From Pseudomonas fluorescens (GTDB lineage: Bacteria > Pseudomonadota > Gammaproteobacteria > Pseudomonadales > Pseudomonadaceae): a DNA stretch of 64,000 nucleotides. The notes under the pieces were generated by a model. That model saw only the letters and a program-made list of their open reading frames with translations. It ran no database searches and was not told the origin of the DNA. Shown piece by piece: positions 44,115-53,949 of this stretch. A program made the position numbers and the translations under genes. Position 1 is the first letter of the stretch. Each line of letters starts with the position of its first letter. The DNA lies in NCBI RefSeq assembly GCF_900636825.1, contig NZ_LR134318.1, positions 4,522,001 to 4,586,000 of the forward strand, given 5' to 3'.

Positions 44115-45464
44115 TTAGAACGTGGACTGAATTTTCAGGCCAGCGACCAAAGCGTTATCGACTTCATCCACACCGCCTGGATGAGTGATGTATTGCAGGT
44201 TTGGACGCACGGTCAGCCAGTCAGTGACGTGGAAGCCGTAGTTGATCTCGTAGTTGTATTCGGTTTCACGGATTGGCGAAAACGCCGCATTGTCGTAGTC
44301 GGAAACACCGTTGGAGGCGTTCAACAGTTCAGCGTTGCGCTTGACGTCCTTGTTGACGTGGATACGTGCCGCGCCAATGCCGACGTCATCCTTCGGACGT
44401 GCGTCGAACGGGCCTTTGTAGACAAACATCACCGACTGGTAGTTGTCGATGAAGTTGGTGTCCTTGTCATGGAACGTGGCGTTGGCTGCAATGTTCAGAC
44501 CGCGGGTAGCGTCGCCGTTGTGGCTGGTGAGTTGCTGTTGCGCAACGAACCAGTAGCCGCTTTTGCTGCTGTGCGACTTGTAGTCATCACCGGTGGTTGC
44601 TGCGTCGAAACCGTTGACGTCTTCGCGAACGTCGTCGGCATCGGCCGTGCTCTTGTAATAACCGACGCGGTATTCGCCCGGCAGGCTGTTGACCTTCGGC
44701 GACCAGACCAATTCAACCGGCAGAACCGTACCTTTGGTGCCGCTGCCGCTGAGCTTGAAGCCGTTGCCGTGTTCCAGCTGCGACGGGTTCTGGTTGTACG
44801 CACCGATCTGTGCGTAGAGCTCGTCGTTGATGTTGTACTTCACACGGATCGCGGCCTGGCTGACGGGCCAGTTGTACCAGATGTTGGTCGCCCAGTTACC
44901 CACTTGCGAACCGCAGAACGCCAGGTTCTGGAAGTCGCACGGGAAAGTGTTGAAGTCTTCGCCTTCACCGAAGTAACCGGCCTTGACGTCGAGTTTGTTG
45001 TCGAAGAACTGGTGCTGAATCCACAACTGGGTCAGACGCACCATGTGGCCACGGCCGTAGACTTCCTGCGAGGAGCTCAGGGTGCCGGCACGCGGATCGC
45101 CAACGCGGTCGTTGGAGATGTTGTAGCCGTTACGGTTGGTCAGCTGGATCTTCGCCTGGGTGTTATCCCAGCCCCACAGCTTTTGCAGATCGAGTGCCAC
45201 GCCCAGACCGAACTGGTCAGCGTAACGGGCAGTCTTGTCGTCGTTGTAACCACCGTTCAGGTTGCCACCGACTTCCCCTACGTAGTCAGCCTTGATGTCG
45301 ATACCCTGCTCGATCAGCTTGGTACGCTCGCCACCCCAGTCGCCGGTCATCCATTTCGAATCGGAGCTGAACGCATCGGCAGCCATCGCATTGCCGGCCA
45401 GCACCAACGCCGCCGCAGCTGACACTTGGCAGATCAACCGGGCGTTGACGTGTTTCATTTTCAT
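44115..45464 (-). CDS. oprB: carbohydrate-selective porin OprB
   Basis: Outer-membrane porin of 449 residues. The signal peptide covers about residues 1-28 (cleavage after GNAMA), and the last residue is phenylalanine, as expected for a beta-barrel. WMTGDWGGERTKLIEQGID is the OprB family N-terminal motif. It lets glucose through the outer membrane for GtsABCD. Upstream is a type D REP pair rather than a strong promoter, so it may be partly co-transcribed with gts. Confidence 0.94.
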   Translation of the reverse strand: MKMKHVNARLICQVSAAAALVLAGNAMAADAFSSDSKWMTGDWGGERTKLIEQGIDIKADYVGEVGGNLNGGYNDDKTARYADQFGLGVALDLQKLWGWDNTQAKIQLTNRNGYNISNDRVGDPRAGTLSSSQEVYGRGHMVRLTQLWIQHQFFDNKLDVKAGYFGEGEDFNTFPCDFQNLAFCGSQVGNWATNIWYNWPVSQAAIRVKYNINDELYAQIGAYNQNPSQLEHGNGFKLSGSGTKGTVLPVELVWSPKVNSLPGEYRVGYYKSTADADDVREDVNGFDAATTGDDYKSHSSKSGYWFVAQQQLTSHNGDATRGLNIAANATFHDKDTNFIDNYQSVMFVYKGPFDARPKDDVGIGAARIHVNKDVKRNAELLNASNGVSDYDNAAFSPIRETEYNYEINYGFHVTDWLTVRPNLQYITHPGGVDEVDNALVAGLKIQSTF

Positions 45465-45576
45465 CCCTACATCCTCGTCTTTATTGTTATTAACTGTTTT
45501 TATCTAACGCGGTTTACTTAAATTGCGACAAATGACAGGCCATTCACCGCGTGCTCCTTGTTGTGGAACCGGCCCT

Positions 45577-45664
45577 TGTGGGAGCTGGCTTGCCAGCGAT
45601 GCGAGCGACTCGGTCTGTCGCCAAACCGGTTTGATGCCATCGCTGGCAAGCCAGCTCCCACAGG
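45577..45664. repeat. REP pair (type D)
   Basis: Inverted TGTGGGAGCTGGCTTGCCAG units, with GCGATG inner ends, between gtsD and oprB. Confidence 0.9.
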
Positions 45665-45686
45665 ACCGCATTCCAGCAGTTTTTCT

Positions 45687-46847
45687 TCAGCGGCCTTTGA
45701 ACTGGGCCACATTCGCCGACCGGGTTTCAGTCTGCGCCTGGCCCGCAACGCCCAGACGCTCGCCGGTATTGGCATCGAACAACAACACTTTCGATGGATC
45801 GAACTGCAGCGTCAGGCTCTCGCCCACCTGCGGTGCGACGTCCGGCGCCAGTCGGCAGCAGACTTTGGTGTCATTCAGGTTGACGAACACCAGGGTGTCC
45901 GGACCGGTCGGCTCGGTGACCTGCACTTCGGCACGAATGCTTGGCAGGCCGTTGCCCTCGCCGTTCGACAGCACGATCTGCTCCGGGCGCAGGCCGAGGA
46001 TCACTTCGCGATCTTCCAGACCGGCATCCTGCATGCTCATCGGCAATTCGCAACGCGCCTGGCCGCTGTCGAGCAGCGCCAGCAGACGGCCGTCCTTGCG
46101 TTGCAAACGCAGAGGAATGAAGTTCATCGGCGGCGAACCGATGAAGCTCGCCACAAACAGGTTGGCCGGGTCGTTGTAGATGTCTTTCGGCGTGCCGAAC
46201 TGCTGAATGATGCCGTCCTTCATCACTGCCACTTTGTCGCCCAGAGTCATTGCTTCGATCTGGTCGTGAGTCACGTAAACCGTGGTGGTTTTCAGGCGCT
46301 GGTGCATCAGTTTCATTTCGGTGCGCATCTCGACGCGCAGCTTGGCATCGAGGTTGGACAGTGGTTCGTCGAACAGATAGATCTTCGGCCGACGCGCCAA
46401 GGCACGGCCCATCGCCACGCGCTGTTGCTGACCACCGGAGAGCTGGCCGGGCTTGCGATTGAGCAGGTGTTCGATTTGCAGCAGTTTGGCTACGCGCGCG
46501 ACTTCTTCGTCGATCGCTGCTTGCGGCATCTTGCGGATCTTCAGACCGAATTCGATGTTCTCGCGCACGCTCATGGTCGGGTACAGCGCGTAGGACTGGA
46601 ACACCATGGCGATGTCACGATCCTTCGGGCTCATGCCGCTGACGTCCTGATCACCGATCATGATCGCGCCGCCGGTGATGGTTTCGAGGCCGGCGATGCA
46701 GTTCATCAAGGTCGATTTGCCGCAGCCCGACGGGCCGACGAGGATCAGGAATTCACCGTCCTTGATCGACAGTTCGATGTTCTTCAGGGTGTCCGGCAGG
46801 CCGGCACCATAAGTCTTGTTTACATTGCGAAGTTCGAGCGTTGCCAT
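45687..46847 (-). CDS. gtsD: glucose ABC transporter ATP-binding protein GtsD
   Basis: ATPase of 386 residues of the MalK/UgpC type. Walker A GPSGCGKST, signature LSGGQQQRVAMGRAL, Walker B IYLFDEPLSNLD and a C-terminal TOBE domain are all present. It powers import by GtsB/GtsC. It starts 2 bases after gtsC. Confidence 0.95.
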   Translation of the reverse strand: MATLELRNVNKTYGAGLPDTLKNIELSIKDGEFLILVGPSGCGKSTLMNCIAGLETITGGAIMIGDQDVSGMSPKDRDIAMVFQSYALYPTMSVRENIEFGLKIRKMPQAAIDEEVARVAKLLQIEHLLNRKPGQLSGGQQQRVAMGRALARRPKIYLFDEPLSNLDAKLRVEMRTEMKLMHQRLKTTTVYVTHDQIEAMTLGDKVAVMKDGIIQQFGTPKDIYNDPANLFVASFIGSPPMNFIPLRLQRKDGRLLALLDSGQARCELPMSMQDAGLEDREVILGLRPEQIVLSNGEGNGLPSIRAEVQVTEPTGPDTLVFVNLNDTKVCCRLAPDVAPQVGESLTLQFDPSKVLLFDANTGERLGVAGQAQTETRSANVAQFKGR

Positions 46848-46849
46848 GA

Positions 46850-47695
46850 TTACCCCTTGACTGCGCCGGCCGTCAGCCCGCGCACGAAATACTTGCCTGC
46901 GACCACATAGACCAGCAGGGTCGGCAGGCCGGCGATCATCGCCGCTGCCATATCCACGTTGTATTCCTTGGCCCCGGTGCTGGTGTTGACCAGGTTGTTC
47001 AGCGCCACGGTGATCGGCTGCGAATCACCGCTGGAGAACACCACGCCGAAGAGGAAGTCGTTCCATATCTGGGTGAACTGCCAGATCAGGCAGACCATGA
47101 TGATCGGCGTCGACATCGGCAGAATGATCCGGCGGAAAATCGTGAAGAAACCCGCGCCATCCAGACGTGCAGCTTTCACCAGCGCGTCCGGAATGCTCAC
47201 GTAGTAGTTACGGAAGAACAGCGTGGTGAACGCCAGACCGTAAACCACGTGCACGAACACCAGACCGGTGGTCGTGCTCGCCAGGCCCATTTTGCCGAGG
47301 GTGAACGAGGCTGGCAGCAGCACGGTCTGGAACGGCAGGAAGCAGCCGAACAGCAGCAGACCGAAGAACAACTGCGAACCACGGAACCGCCACATCGACA
47401 GCACATAACCGTTCAACGCACCAATCGCTGTGGAGATGATCACGGCCGGTACGGTGATCTTGATCGAGTTCCAGAAGTAGCCATCAACCGTGGCCCAGGC
47501 CTTGACCCAACCAATGCCGCTGACCACGGTCGGCCAGCTCAACAGGTTGCCGGTGCTGATGTCTTCCGGGGTCTTGAAGCTGGTGAGCAACATGACCACC
47601 AACGGCACCAGATACAGGAACACCGCGAAAATCAGCACCGCGTAGATCGCGATGCGACTGAAGCTGATGGCGGGTTTGGCAGCGAGACTAGTCAT
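46850..47695 (-). CDS. gtsC: glucose ABC transporter permease GtsC
   Basis: MalG-type permease of 281 residues with about six membrane segments. The EAA-type loop reads PDALVKAARLDGAGFFTIFR, contacting GtsD. It overlaps gtsB by 8 bases. Confidence 0.94.
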   Translation of the reverse strand: MTSLAAKPAISFSRIAIYAVLIFAVFLYLVPLVVMLLTSFKTPEDISTGNLLSWPTVVSGIGWVKAWATVDGYFWNSIKITVPAVIISTAIGALNGYVLSMWRFRGSQLFFGLLLFGCFLPFQTVLLPASFTLGKMGLASTTTGLVFVHVVYGLAFTTLFFRNYYVSIPDALVKAARLDGAGFFTIFRRIILPMSTPIIMVCLIWQFTQIWNDFLFGVVFSSGDSQPITVALNNLVNTSTGAKEYNVDMAAAMIAGLPTLLVYVVAGKYFVRGLTAGAVKG

Positions 47696-48596
47696 GACGC
47701 TTGGTCCTCAGCTCGGAGTACAGGTAAGGCACGATGATCGCGAGGATCGCACCGAGCATCAGAATCGCACTGGCCGAGCCCATGCCCATCTGGCCGCGAC
47801 TGAAGGTGAAGGAATACATGAACATCGCTGGCAGGTCGGAGGAATAACCCGGACCACCGGCGGTCATCGCGGCAACCAAGTCGAAGCTCTTGATCGCGAT
47901 GTGCGCCAGGATCATCACCGCACTGAAGAACACCGGACGCAGGCTTGGCAGCACGACTTTCCAGTAGATCGTCGGCATGCTCGCGCCATCGATCTGCGCG
48001 GCACGGATGATCGATTGATCAACGCCGCGCAGGCCGGCGAGGAACATCGCCATGATGAAGCCTGACGCTTGCCACACAGCGGCGATTACCAGGCAGTAGA
48101 CAACGCGATCGGGGTCGATCAGCCAGTCCAGACGGAAGCCTTCCCAGCCCCAGTCACGCAACAATTTGTCCAGGCCCATGCCCGGGTTGAGCAGCCATTT
48201 CCACGCGGTACCGGTCACGATCATCGAGAGCGCCATCGGGTACAGGTAAATGGTGCGGATGAAGCCTTCGCGACGGATGCGCTGGTCGAGGAACACCGCC
48301 AGCAACACACCGATCACCAAAGTAATGCCAATGAACATGCCGCCGAACACGGCGAGGTTCTTGCTCGCGACCCACCAGCGATCGTTGTCGAACAGCCGCG
48401 CGTATTGCGCCAGACCGGCCCACTTGTAGTTAGGCAGGAAGGTCGAAGTGGTGAACGACAGAATGAACGTCCACAGGATGTAGCCATAGAAGCCCACCAG
48501 CACGATGAACATGCTCGGCGCCAGCACCAGTTTGGGTAGCCAGCGTTGCAATGCATCGAACGGCGAGGCCTTGCTGAACACAGCAACAGAACTCAT
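47688..48596 (-). CDS. gtsB: glucose ABC transporter permease GtsB
   Basis: MalF-type permease of 302 residues from the ATG at 48596 (an ATG at 48608 is possible). About six membrane segments and the EAA-type loop GVDQSIIRAAQIDGA are visible. A palindromic heptamer repeat separates it from gtsA, a place where an mRNA hairpin could lower expression relative to the binding protein. Confidence 0.94.
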   Translation of the reverse strand: MSSVAVFSKASPFDALQRWLPKLVLAPSMFIVLVGFYGYILWTFILSFTTSTFLPNYKWAGLAQYARLFDNDRWWVASKNLAVFGGMFIGITLVIGVLLAVFLDQRIRREGFIRTIYLYPMALSMIVTGTAWKWLLNPGMGLDKLLRDWGWEGFRLDWLIDPDRVVYCLVIAAVWQASGFIMAMFLAGLRGVDQSIIRAAQIDGASMPTIYWKVVLPSLRPVFFSAVMILAHIAIKSFDLVAAMTAGGPGYSSDLPAMFMYSFTFSRGQMGMGSASAILMLGAILAIIVPYLYSELRTKRHD

Positions 48597-48624
48597 GAGC
48601 AAATCCATAAAAAAAGAGAAGAAC

Positions 48625-48700
48625 AGCTACAAGCTGCAAGCTGCAAGACCAACATCGCGCAAGCTTTTAACTTGCAACTTGAAGCTCGTAGCTTGCAGCT
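48625..48700. repeat. heptamer-based inverted repeat between gtsA and gtsB
   Basis: Left part 48625-48647 (AGCTGCAAGCTGCAAG core) and right part 48671-48700 (CTTGCAACTTGAAGCT, CTTGCAGCT) can pair imperfectly. The unit GCAAGCT/AGCTTGC also occurs at 58684-58761. Confidence 0.85.
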
Positions 48701-48714
48701 CGCCGCCAAGGCGC

Positions 48715-50016
48715 TTATTTAGCTGACTGAACCGCTGCGCCAAGTTTCTTCGCCGCATCGGCCGGGTCGGCTTTCGGGTCGTTGATGTAGTTGGTCACGA
48801 CATCAAAGAACGCGCCCTGCACTGCCAGCGTGGTCGCCATGTTGTGCGCCATGCTTGGTTGCAGGCCGCCGGACTTGGCGTCTGCCAGGAAGTCTTTGGC
48901 AGCGGTCTGCGCGCAGGAATCGAAGCCGAGCTTGTCCATGTTGTTCAACATGTCGTTGCGAACCGGGATCGAGCCTTTGTTGATGCTGAAGACTTTCTGG
49001 AAGTTCTCACCCAGCACGACTTTGGCGATGTCCTGCTGACCGGCCGCAGTACCTGCGTCCTTCTGCTTGAACACGGCCAGCGAGTCGATGTTGTAGGTGA
49101 ACGCCTTGTCGGTGCCCGGGAAGGCTACGCACTCGTAATCCTTGCCGGCGACTTTCTTGGCGGCGGTCCATTCGGACTTGGCCCAGTCACCCATGATCTG
49201 CATGCCGGCCTTGCCGTTGATGACCTTGGCCGCTTCGAGGTTCCAGTCCTGGCCTTTGCCGTCAGCGTCCATGTAGGTCGCGACTTTCTTCAGCTCGGTG
49301 AGAGCCTTGACCATTTCCGGGCCGGTCAGCGCTTTGTTGTCGAGATCGACGAGGGCTTTCTTGTAGCCGTCCACGCCCATCACCGACAGCACCACAGCTT
49401 CGAAAACGGTGCTGTCCTGCCATGGCTGACCACCGTGAGCCAGCGGAATGAAGCCCGCGGCTTTCAGCTTGTCGCCAGCGGCGTAGAACTCTTCGAGGGT
49501 GGTTGGATTCTTGGTGATCCCGGCTTTCTTGAACACTTCCGGGTTAATCCACAGCCAGTTCACACGGTGAATGTTCACCGGCACGGCCACGTAGTCGCCT
49601 TCGTACTTCACGGTATCGGAGACTTTCTTGTCGAGCAGGCTGTCCCACTTTTCCGACTTGGCGACGTCTTTCAACACATCGGTGTCGAGCAGACCGGTCG
49701 ATGCCCATTCCTGAATGTCCGGGCCTTTGATCTGCGCGACGCCAGGCGGGTTGCCGGCGACTGCGCGGCTTTTCAGCACGGTCATGGCAGTCGCACCGCC
49801 ACCACCGGCGACAGCGCCGTCTTTCCAGGTGAAACCGTCTTTTTCGACTTGCGCCTTGAGCACATCGACAGCGGCTTTTTCGCCACCGGAGGTCCACCAG
49901 TGCACGACTTCGACCGAACCTTTGGAGTCGGCAGCGGAAACACTCAGTGGCAGGATTGCGAGCGGGAACAGGGAGGCGACAGAAATGACAGTAGCGAGGC
50001 GAGAAATCGCATTCAT
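48715..50016 (-). CDS. gtsA: glucose ABC transporter substrate-binding protein GtsA
   Basis: Periplasmic sugar-binding protein of 433 residues. The start at 50016 gives a signal peptide of about 22 residues ending SVSAADS. The mature part begins SVEVVHWWTSGGE, typical of the sugar-binding family 1. It is the first gene of gtsABCD, 118 bases after the AGE epimerase. Confidence 0.95.
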   Translation of the reverse strand: MNAISRLATVISVASLFPLAILPLSVSAADSKGSVEVVHWWTSGGEKAAVDVLKAQVEKDGFTWKDGAVAGGGGATAMTVLKSRAVAGNPPGVAQIKGPDIQEWASTGLLDTDVLKDVAKSEKWDSLLDKKVSDTVKYEGDYVAVPVNIHRVNWLWINPEVFKKAGITKNPTTLEEFYAAGDKLKAAGFIPLAHGGQPWQDSTVFEAVVLSVMGVDGYKKALVDLDNKALTGPEMVKALTELKKVATYMDADGKGQDWNLEAAKVINGKAGMQIMGDWAKSEWTAAKKVAGKDYECVAFPGTDKAFTYNIDSLAVFKQKDAGTAAGQQDIAKVVLGENFQKVFSINKGSIPVRNDMLNNMDKLGFDSCAQTAAKDFLADAKSGGLQPSMAHNMATTLAVQGAFFDVVTNYINDPKADPADAAKKLGAAVQSAK

Positions 50017-50134
50017 TCGAAATGTACCTTTCTTGTTGTTATGCATTGCAAGTCTGGTGCTTGCGCTGCACGGAGTTTAAACAGAGCGTTTCGCTTCGCA
50101 GGTAACGAAGGGACGCGTAAATGTCACTGCATGG

Positions 50135-51394
50135 TTACACAGGAATGGGCCGAGACAACTGCGCCAAAGCGGTGGCCATGCTCGGCGCCAGCGGCAGGCG
50201 CGGGATCAGCACAGCCTGCCAGGCGTGATACAAATCGGGCTTGCCCGGCCAGATATCGGCACTCGGCACGTTTTGCGGATTGAGTTCGTGATGCCAACTG
50301 CCGTTGCAGCGGTCGATGAAATTTGTTTCGCAGAATTCCCAGAACAGCCGGTACCAGGTTTCGTATTGCTCATCGCCCGTGCGTTTGAGCAAGGCACTGG
50401 CGGCGGCACTGGCTTCGGCGTGCGTCCAGTGCAGGCGATGGCGGACAACGGCTTGATTGTTCCAGTCGAGGGTGTAGACGATGCCCGGCGCGCCATCGAC
50501 ATTCCAGCCATGGCGACAGTTGGCGTCAAAGAGTTTTTGCGCATCGCTGGCCAGCCAGCCCGGCGTCAGCATGCCGGCCTGGACCCGCGCAGCTTCGAGG
50601 TGCAGCAACAGCCGCGCCCATTCGAAACCGTGGCCTGGCGTGGTGCCGTACGGACGAAAACCATCGGCAGGATTGTCGTGGTTGTATTCACGCAGCGGTT
50701 GCCAGTCCCGGTCGAAGTGTTCGATGACCATGTAGCCATTCGCCGCCGCGTGACCGTGGATCACTCGCTCGACGATGCGCTGGGCCCGCACCAGCCAGCG
50801 CGGATCTCCGGTGACATCAGCCAGCGCGAGGAACGCCTCGGTCGCGTGCATGTTGCTGTTGGCGCCACGATAGGCTTCTTCTTCACTCCAGTCGCGATTG
50901 AAGAATTCGCGCATGGCGCCCTCTTCTTCGCACCAGAAATAGCTGTCGATGATGTCGATCGCATCGTCCAGCAATGCCTGCGCACCCGGTCGTTGCGCGA
51001 CCACGGCGGAACTCGCGGCGAGAGCGACAAAGGCGTGCAGATAAGCGTTCTTGCCCGTGTTGTCATCGCGGTGCCGGGCAACCGCGAACCAGCCACCGTG
51101 CACCTCATCGCGCAACGGCCCGCGCAGGGCGGCAATGCCATGATCGATCAGTTCGGCGAAGCCTGGCAGCCCTTGAATGTGCGCCATGGCGAAGCTGTGG
51201 GTCATGCGCGCGGTGTTCATGGTTTCGGCTTGCGCGTTCGCTGGCAGACGGCCGCGTTCGTCGAGGTTGCCGAAACCTTCGGGCAATTTTGCCGCTTTGG
51301 CGAATTCCAGCAGGCGCAGGCCTTCGTCGGCAAGCCATCGCTGGTGGGCAGGAGCGTTCAGCAAACTGCTGAAGCCGGGGTTGAAGGTGTCCAT
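50135..51394 (-). CDS. AGE-family epimerase/isomerase
   Basis: 419 residues of the N-acylglucosamine 2-epimerase superfamily (alpha/alpha six-barrel). Conserved active-site regions: TARMTHSFAMAH, HATEAFLA, EWARLLLHLEA and HRLHWTHAEASAAA. Relatives interconvert mannose, fructose and glucose. Its place between the gtrS/gltR system and gtsA suggests a role in handling imported sugars; the exact reaction is not known. Start ATG at 51394 follows AAGGGTCATGCC. Confidence 0.88.
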   Translation of the reverse strand: MDTFNPGFSSLLNAPAHQRWLADEGLRLLEFAKAAKLPEGFGNLDERGRLPANAQAETMNTARMTHSFAMAHIQGLPGFAELIDHGIAALRGPLRDEVHGGWFAVARHRDDNTGKNAYLHAFVALAASSAVVAQRPGAQALLDDAIDIIDSYFWCEEEGAMREFFNRDWSEEEAYRGANSNMHATEAFLALADVTGDPRWLVRAQRIVERVIHGHAAANGYMVIEHFDRDWQPLREYNHDNPADGFRPYGTTPGHGFEWARLLLHLEAARVQAGMLTPGWLASDAQKLFDANCRHGWNVDGAPGIVYTLDWNNQAVVRHRLHWTHAEASAAASALLKRTGDEQYETWYRLFWEFCETNFIDRCNGSWHHELNPQNVPSADIWPGKPDLYHAWQAVLIPRLPLAPSMATALAQLSRPIPV

Positions 51395-51506
51395 GGCATG
51401 ACCCTTTTTTGTTGTTAGGACTGCGGGCAGTCTAAACAACGGGCCGAGGTGGGCTTGTAACGAAGGGGACGGGGTTTGTCACTGGTCCGTGACATTAGAA
51501 AAGCAA

Positions 51507-51592
51507 AGTCAAAAGATCGCAGCCTTCGGCAGCTCCTACATTTGGAATGCGTTTCCCTGTAGGAGCTGCCGAAGGCTGCGATCTTTTGATCT
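51507..51592. repeat. REP palindrome pair (type A)
   Basis: Inverted units with GATC ends outside, abutting the gtrS stop codon. Confidence 0.9.
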
Positions 51593-53062
51593 TCAGTCCG
51601 CTGAACGCGGCAATTGCAGAGTCACCCGCAACCCACCCTCACGCAGATTCTGCAACGTCACTTCCCCGCCATGGCTATGGGCAATGTTGCGCGCAATCCC
51701 CAATCCCAGCCCATATCCTTGCTGCTGCCCCGCCAACCGGAAGTGCGGCTCGAACACCTGCTCCAGGCGCTGCTCCGGCACACCCGGGCCTTCATCATCA
51801 ACGTGCAAGACAAACGCGCTGTCATCGTCGTCAATGTGCAGATGCGCGTTCTGCCCGTACTTCAACGCGTTGTCGATCAGATTGCCGATGCAGCGCTTGA
51901 GTGCCAGCGGCTTGCCCGGATACGCCGACAGCGCCCGGCCCTGTTGCGTTACGCGGCCATTGCCATTGGGCGCCAGGTACGGTTCGACCAGACAATCAAG
52001 CACATGGTTGAGATCAACCGGCTCGATGTTCTCGTGGATGTCGGTGTCTTTCACGCACTGCAGCGCGCCTTTGACCAGCAGCTCCAGCTCATCCAGATCG
52101 CGACCGAATTTGGCTTGCAGTTTTTCGTCTTCAAGCAATTCGACGCGCAGACGCAAACGGGTGATCGGCGTGCGCAGGTCGTGGGAAATCGCGCTGAACA
52201 ACTGGCTGCGTTCGGTCAGATAGCGGCTGATGCGTTCGCGCATGGTGTTGAATGCGCGGCCCACTTCGACCACTTCACTGCCGCCACCTTCAGCCACCGG
52301 CGGGACATCGGCCCCCAGCGACAAATCCCGCGCCGCTCGCGCCAGGCGCTTGAGCGGCCGGCTCTGCCAGTGCACCAGCAAACCGATGAACAGCAGCAGA
52401 AAACCGCTGGTGAGCACAATGAACCACACCTGCTGAGACGGCAGGCCCTGTTCTTCAAGACTGGTGTACGGCTCCGGCAGCAACGACGCGATGTACAGCC
52501 ATTCGCCGGGGGCCATCTGGATTTGCGTGACCAACACGGGCGGATTCACTGGCTCCAGCGTCAGCGCGTAATGCGCCCAGGAACGTGGCAGCTCATCGAG
52601 CTTCAGCCCGGCGTTAAAGATCCGCAGATCTTCAGGGCTGACGAAACTCACCGAGATATCGGTGTCATGTCCCAACGATTGGCGCAGCACTTCATCGACC
52701 GCTTTCATCACAGCCGCTTTACGCGGGGTGACCGGCAGCACATCCATGCCCAGCGGTTTGTCGTTGAGCGTGACCACGAACCGAGTGCCGCCCATGCTGC
52801 GCAACTGGTCGAGCACCAGCGGCCGGTAAGCGACCGGCAGCGAGCGGAAATAACTGACGCTGGCCGTCATCGAATGGGCCAGGCTGCGGGCGCTGGTGAC
52901 CAGCCCTTCGAGCTGCGTGGCACGTAATTGCGAAACCCAGATCACGCTCGACAGTGTTTGCGCAAACAGCACTGCCAACAGGGTCAGCAGCAACATCCGC
53001 CCGAGCAGCGAGCGTGGCACCGGTATGCTTGCAGCGAGTTTGCGCAGCGACTCAATGAGCAT
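51593..53062 (-). CDS. gtrS: sensor histidine kinase GtrS (GltS)
   Basis: 489 residues from the ATG at 53062. Two membrane segments (about 20-42 and 205-225) enclose a periplasmic sensor domain, followed by HAMP, the phosphoacceptor H-box SAISHDLRTPITRLRLR, and an ATPase domain with NLIDNALKYG, DEGPGVPE and GLGLGIARNI. In P. aeruginosa GtrS senses 2-ketogluconate/6-phosphogluconate and acts on GltR. It overlaps gltR by 11 bases. Confidence 0.93.
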   Translation of the reverse strand: MLIESLRKLAASIPVPRSLLGRMLLLTLLAVLFAQTLSSVIWVSQLRATQLEGLVTSARSLAHSMTASVSYFRSLPVAYRPLVLDQLRSMGGTRFVVTLNDKPLGMDVLPVTPRKAAVMKAVDEVLRQSLGHDTDISVSFVSPEDLRIFNAGLKLDELPRSWAHYALTLEPVNPPVLVTQIQMAPGEWLYIASLLPEPYTSLEEQGLPSQQVWFIVLTSGFLLLFIGLLVHWQSRPLKRLARAARDLSLGADVPPVAEGGGSEVVEVGRAFNTMRERISRYLTERSQLFSAISHDLRTPITRLRLRVELLEDEKLQAKFGRDLDELELLVKGALQCVKDTDIHENIEPVDLNHVLDCLVEPYLAPNGNGRVTQQGRALSAYPGKPLALKRCIGNLIDNALKYGQNAHLHIDDDDSAFVLHVDDEGPGVPEQRLEQVFEPHFRLAGQQQGYGLGLGIARNIAHSHGGEVTLQNLREGGLRVTLQLPRSAD

Positions 53063-53783
53063 TGCCGGCAACCACATTGGCTGCCAATTGGTAGCCGCTA
53101 CCGCGCACGGTGCGAATCAGCCGTGGCGGCTTTTCGGTGTCGCGCAGGCGTTGGCGCAAACGGCTGACGGCCATATCGACGATGCGATCGAGCGGCATCA
53201 GATCGCGGCCCCGGGTGGCATTGCCGATGGTGTCGCGGTCGAGGATTTCCTGCGGGTGATCGAGGAACAGTTTCAGCAGGGCGAAATCGGCGCCGGATAG
53301 AATCACTTCTTCGCCATCCGTGTGAAACAGCCGATGGCTGACCGTGTCCAGGCGCCATTCATCGAAGGCCAGCACTTCACTGCCGCTACGCTCTTGGCCG
53401 AACTGCGCACGACGCAGCAAGGCTTTGATCCGCGCCTGCAATTCGCGTGGGCTGAACGGTTTGCCGAGATAATCGTCGGCACCGAGTTCCAGGCCGATCA
53501 CCCGGTCGGCTTCGTCGGAACTGGCGGTCAGCATGATGATCGGCACCTGCGCCTGACGCGGATGCTGACGCACCCAGCGGCACAGGCTGAAACCATCCTC
53601 GTCGGGCAGCATGACATCGAGGATCACCAGATCGCTCGGCGCTTCGTTGAGCGCCTGACGAAAACTGGCACCATCGGCGGTGGCCCGCACCTGAAACCCG
53701 GCGCGGGTCAGATAGGTTTCCAGCAACTCGCGTATTTCCTGGTCGTCATCGACCAACAATATCGACTTGTTGACTGAGCTCAC
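53052..53783 (-). CDS. gltR: response regulator GltR
   Basis: OmpR-type regulator of 243 residues. The start is a GTG at 53783 after AAGGATGCC, because the product then begins MSSVNKSILLVDDDQEIREL; a longer reading is not family-like. The phosphoacceptor aspartate is in LVILDVMLPDEDG and the C-terminal winged helix follows (HRLFHTDGEEVILSGADFAL). It controls gts/oprB and edd/glk in pseudomonads. Confidence 0.93.
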   Translation of the reverse strand: MSSVNKSILLVDDDQEIRELLETYLTRAGFQVRATADGASFRQALNEAPSDLVILDVMLPDEDGFSLCRWVRQHPRQAQVPIIMLTASSDEADRVIGLELGADDYLGKPFSPRELQARIKALLRRAQFGQERSGSEVLAFDEWRLDTVSHRLFHTDGEEVILSGADFALLKLFLDHPQEILDRDTIGNATRGRDLMPLDRIVDMAVSRLRQRLRDTEKPPRLIRTVRGSGYQLAANVVAGNAH

Positions 53784-53861
53784 TTCGAAGGCATCCTTGT
53801 TGTTGGAATTGGGGCGGATTATGCCTGATGAACCTTGGAATTTTGTTGTCTGTTCTGGCGT

Positions 53862-53949
53862 CATCGCTGGCAAGCCAGCTCCCACAAGAATTTGCGTCGT
53901 TCACAAAACCTGTGGGAGCTGGCTTGCCAGCGATGAGAGCGACTCGGTA
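53862..53949. repeat. REP pair (type D)
   Basis: Inverted TGTGGGAGCTGGCTTGCCAG units, ending directly at the glk stop codon (53950). Confidence 0.9.
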
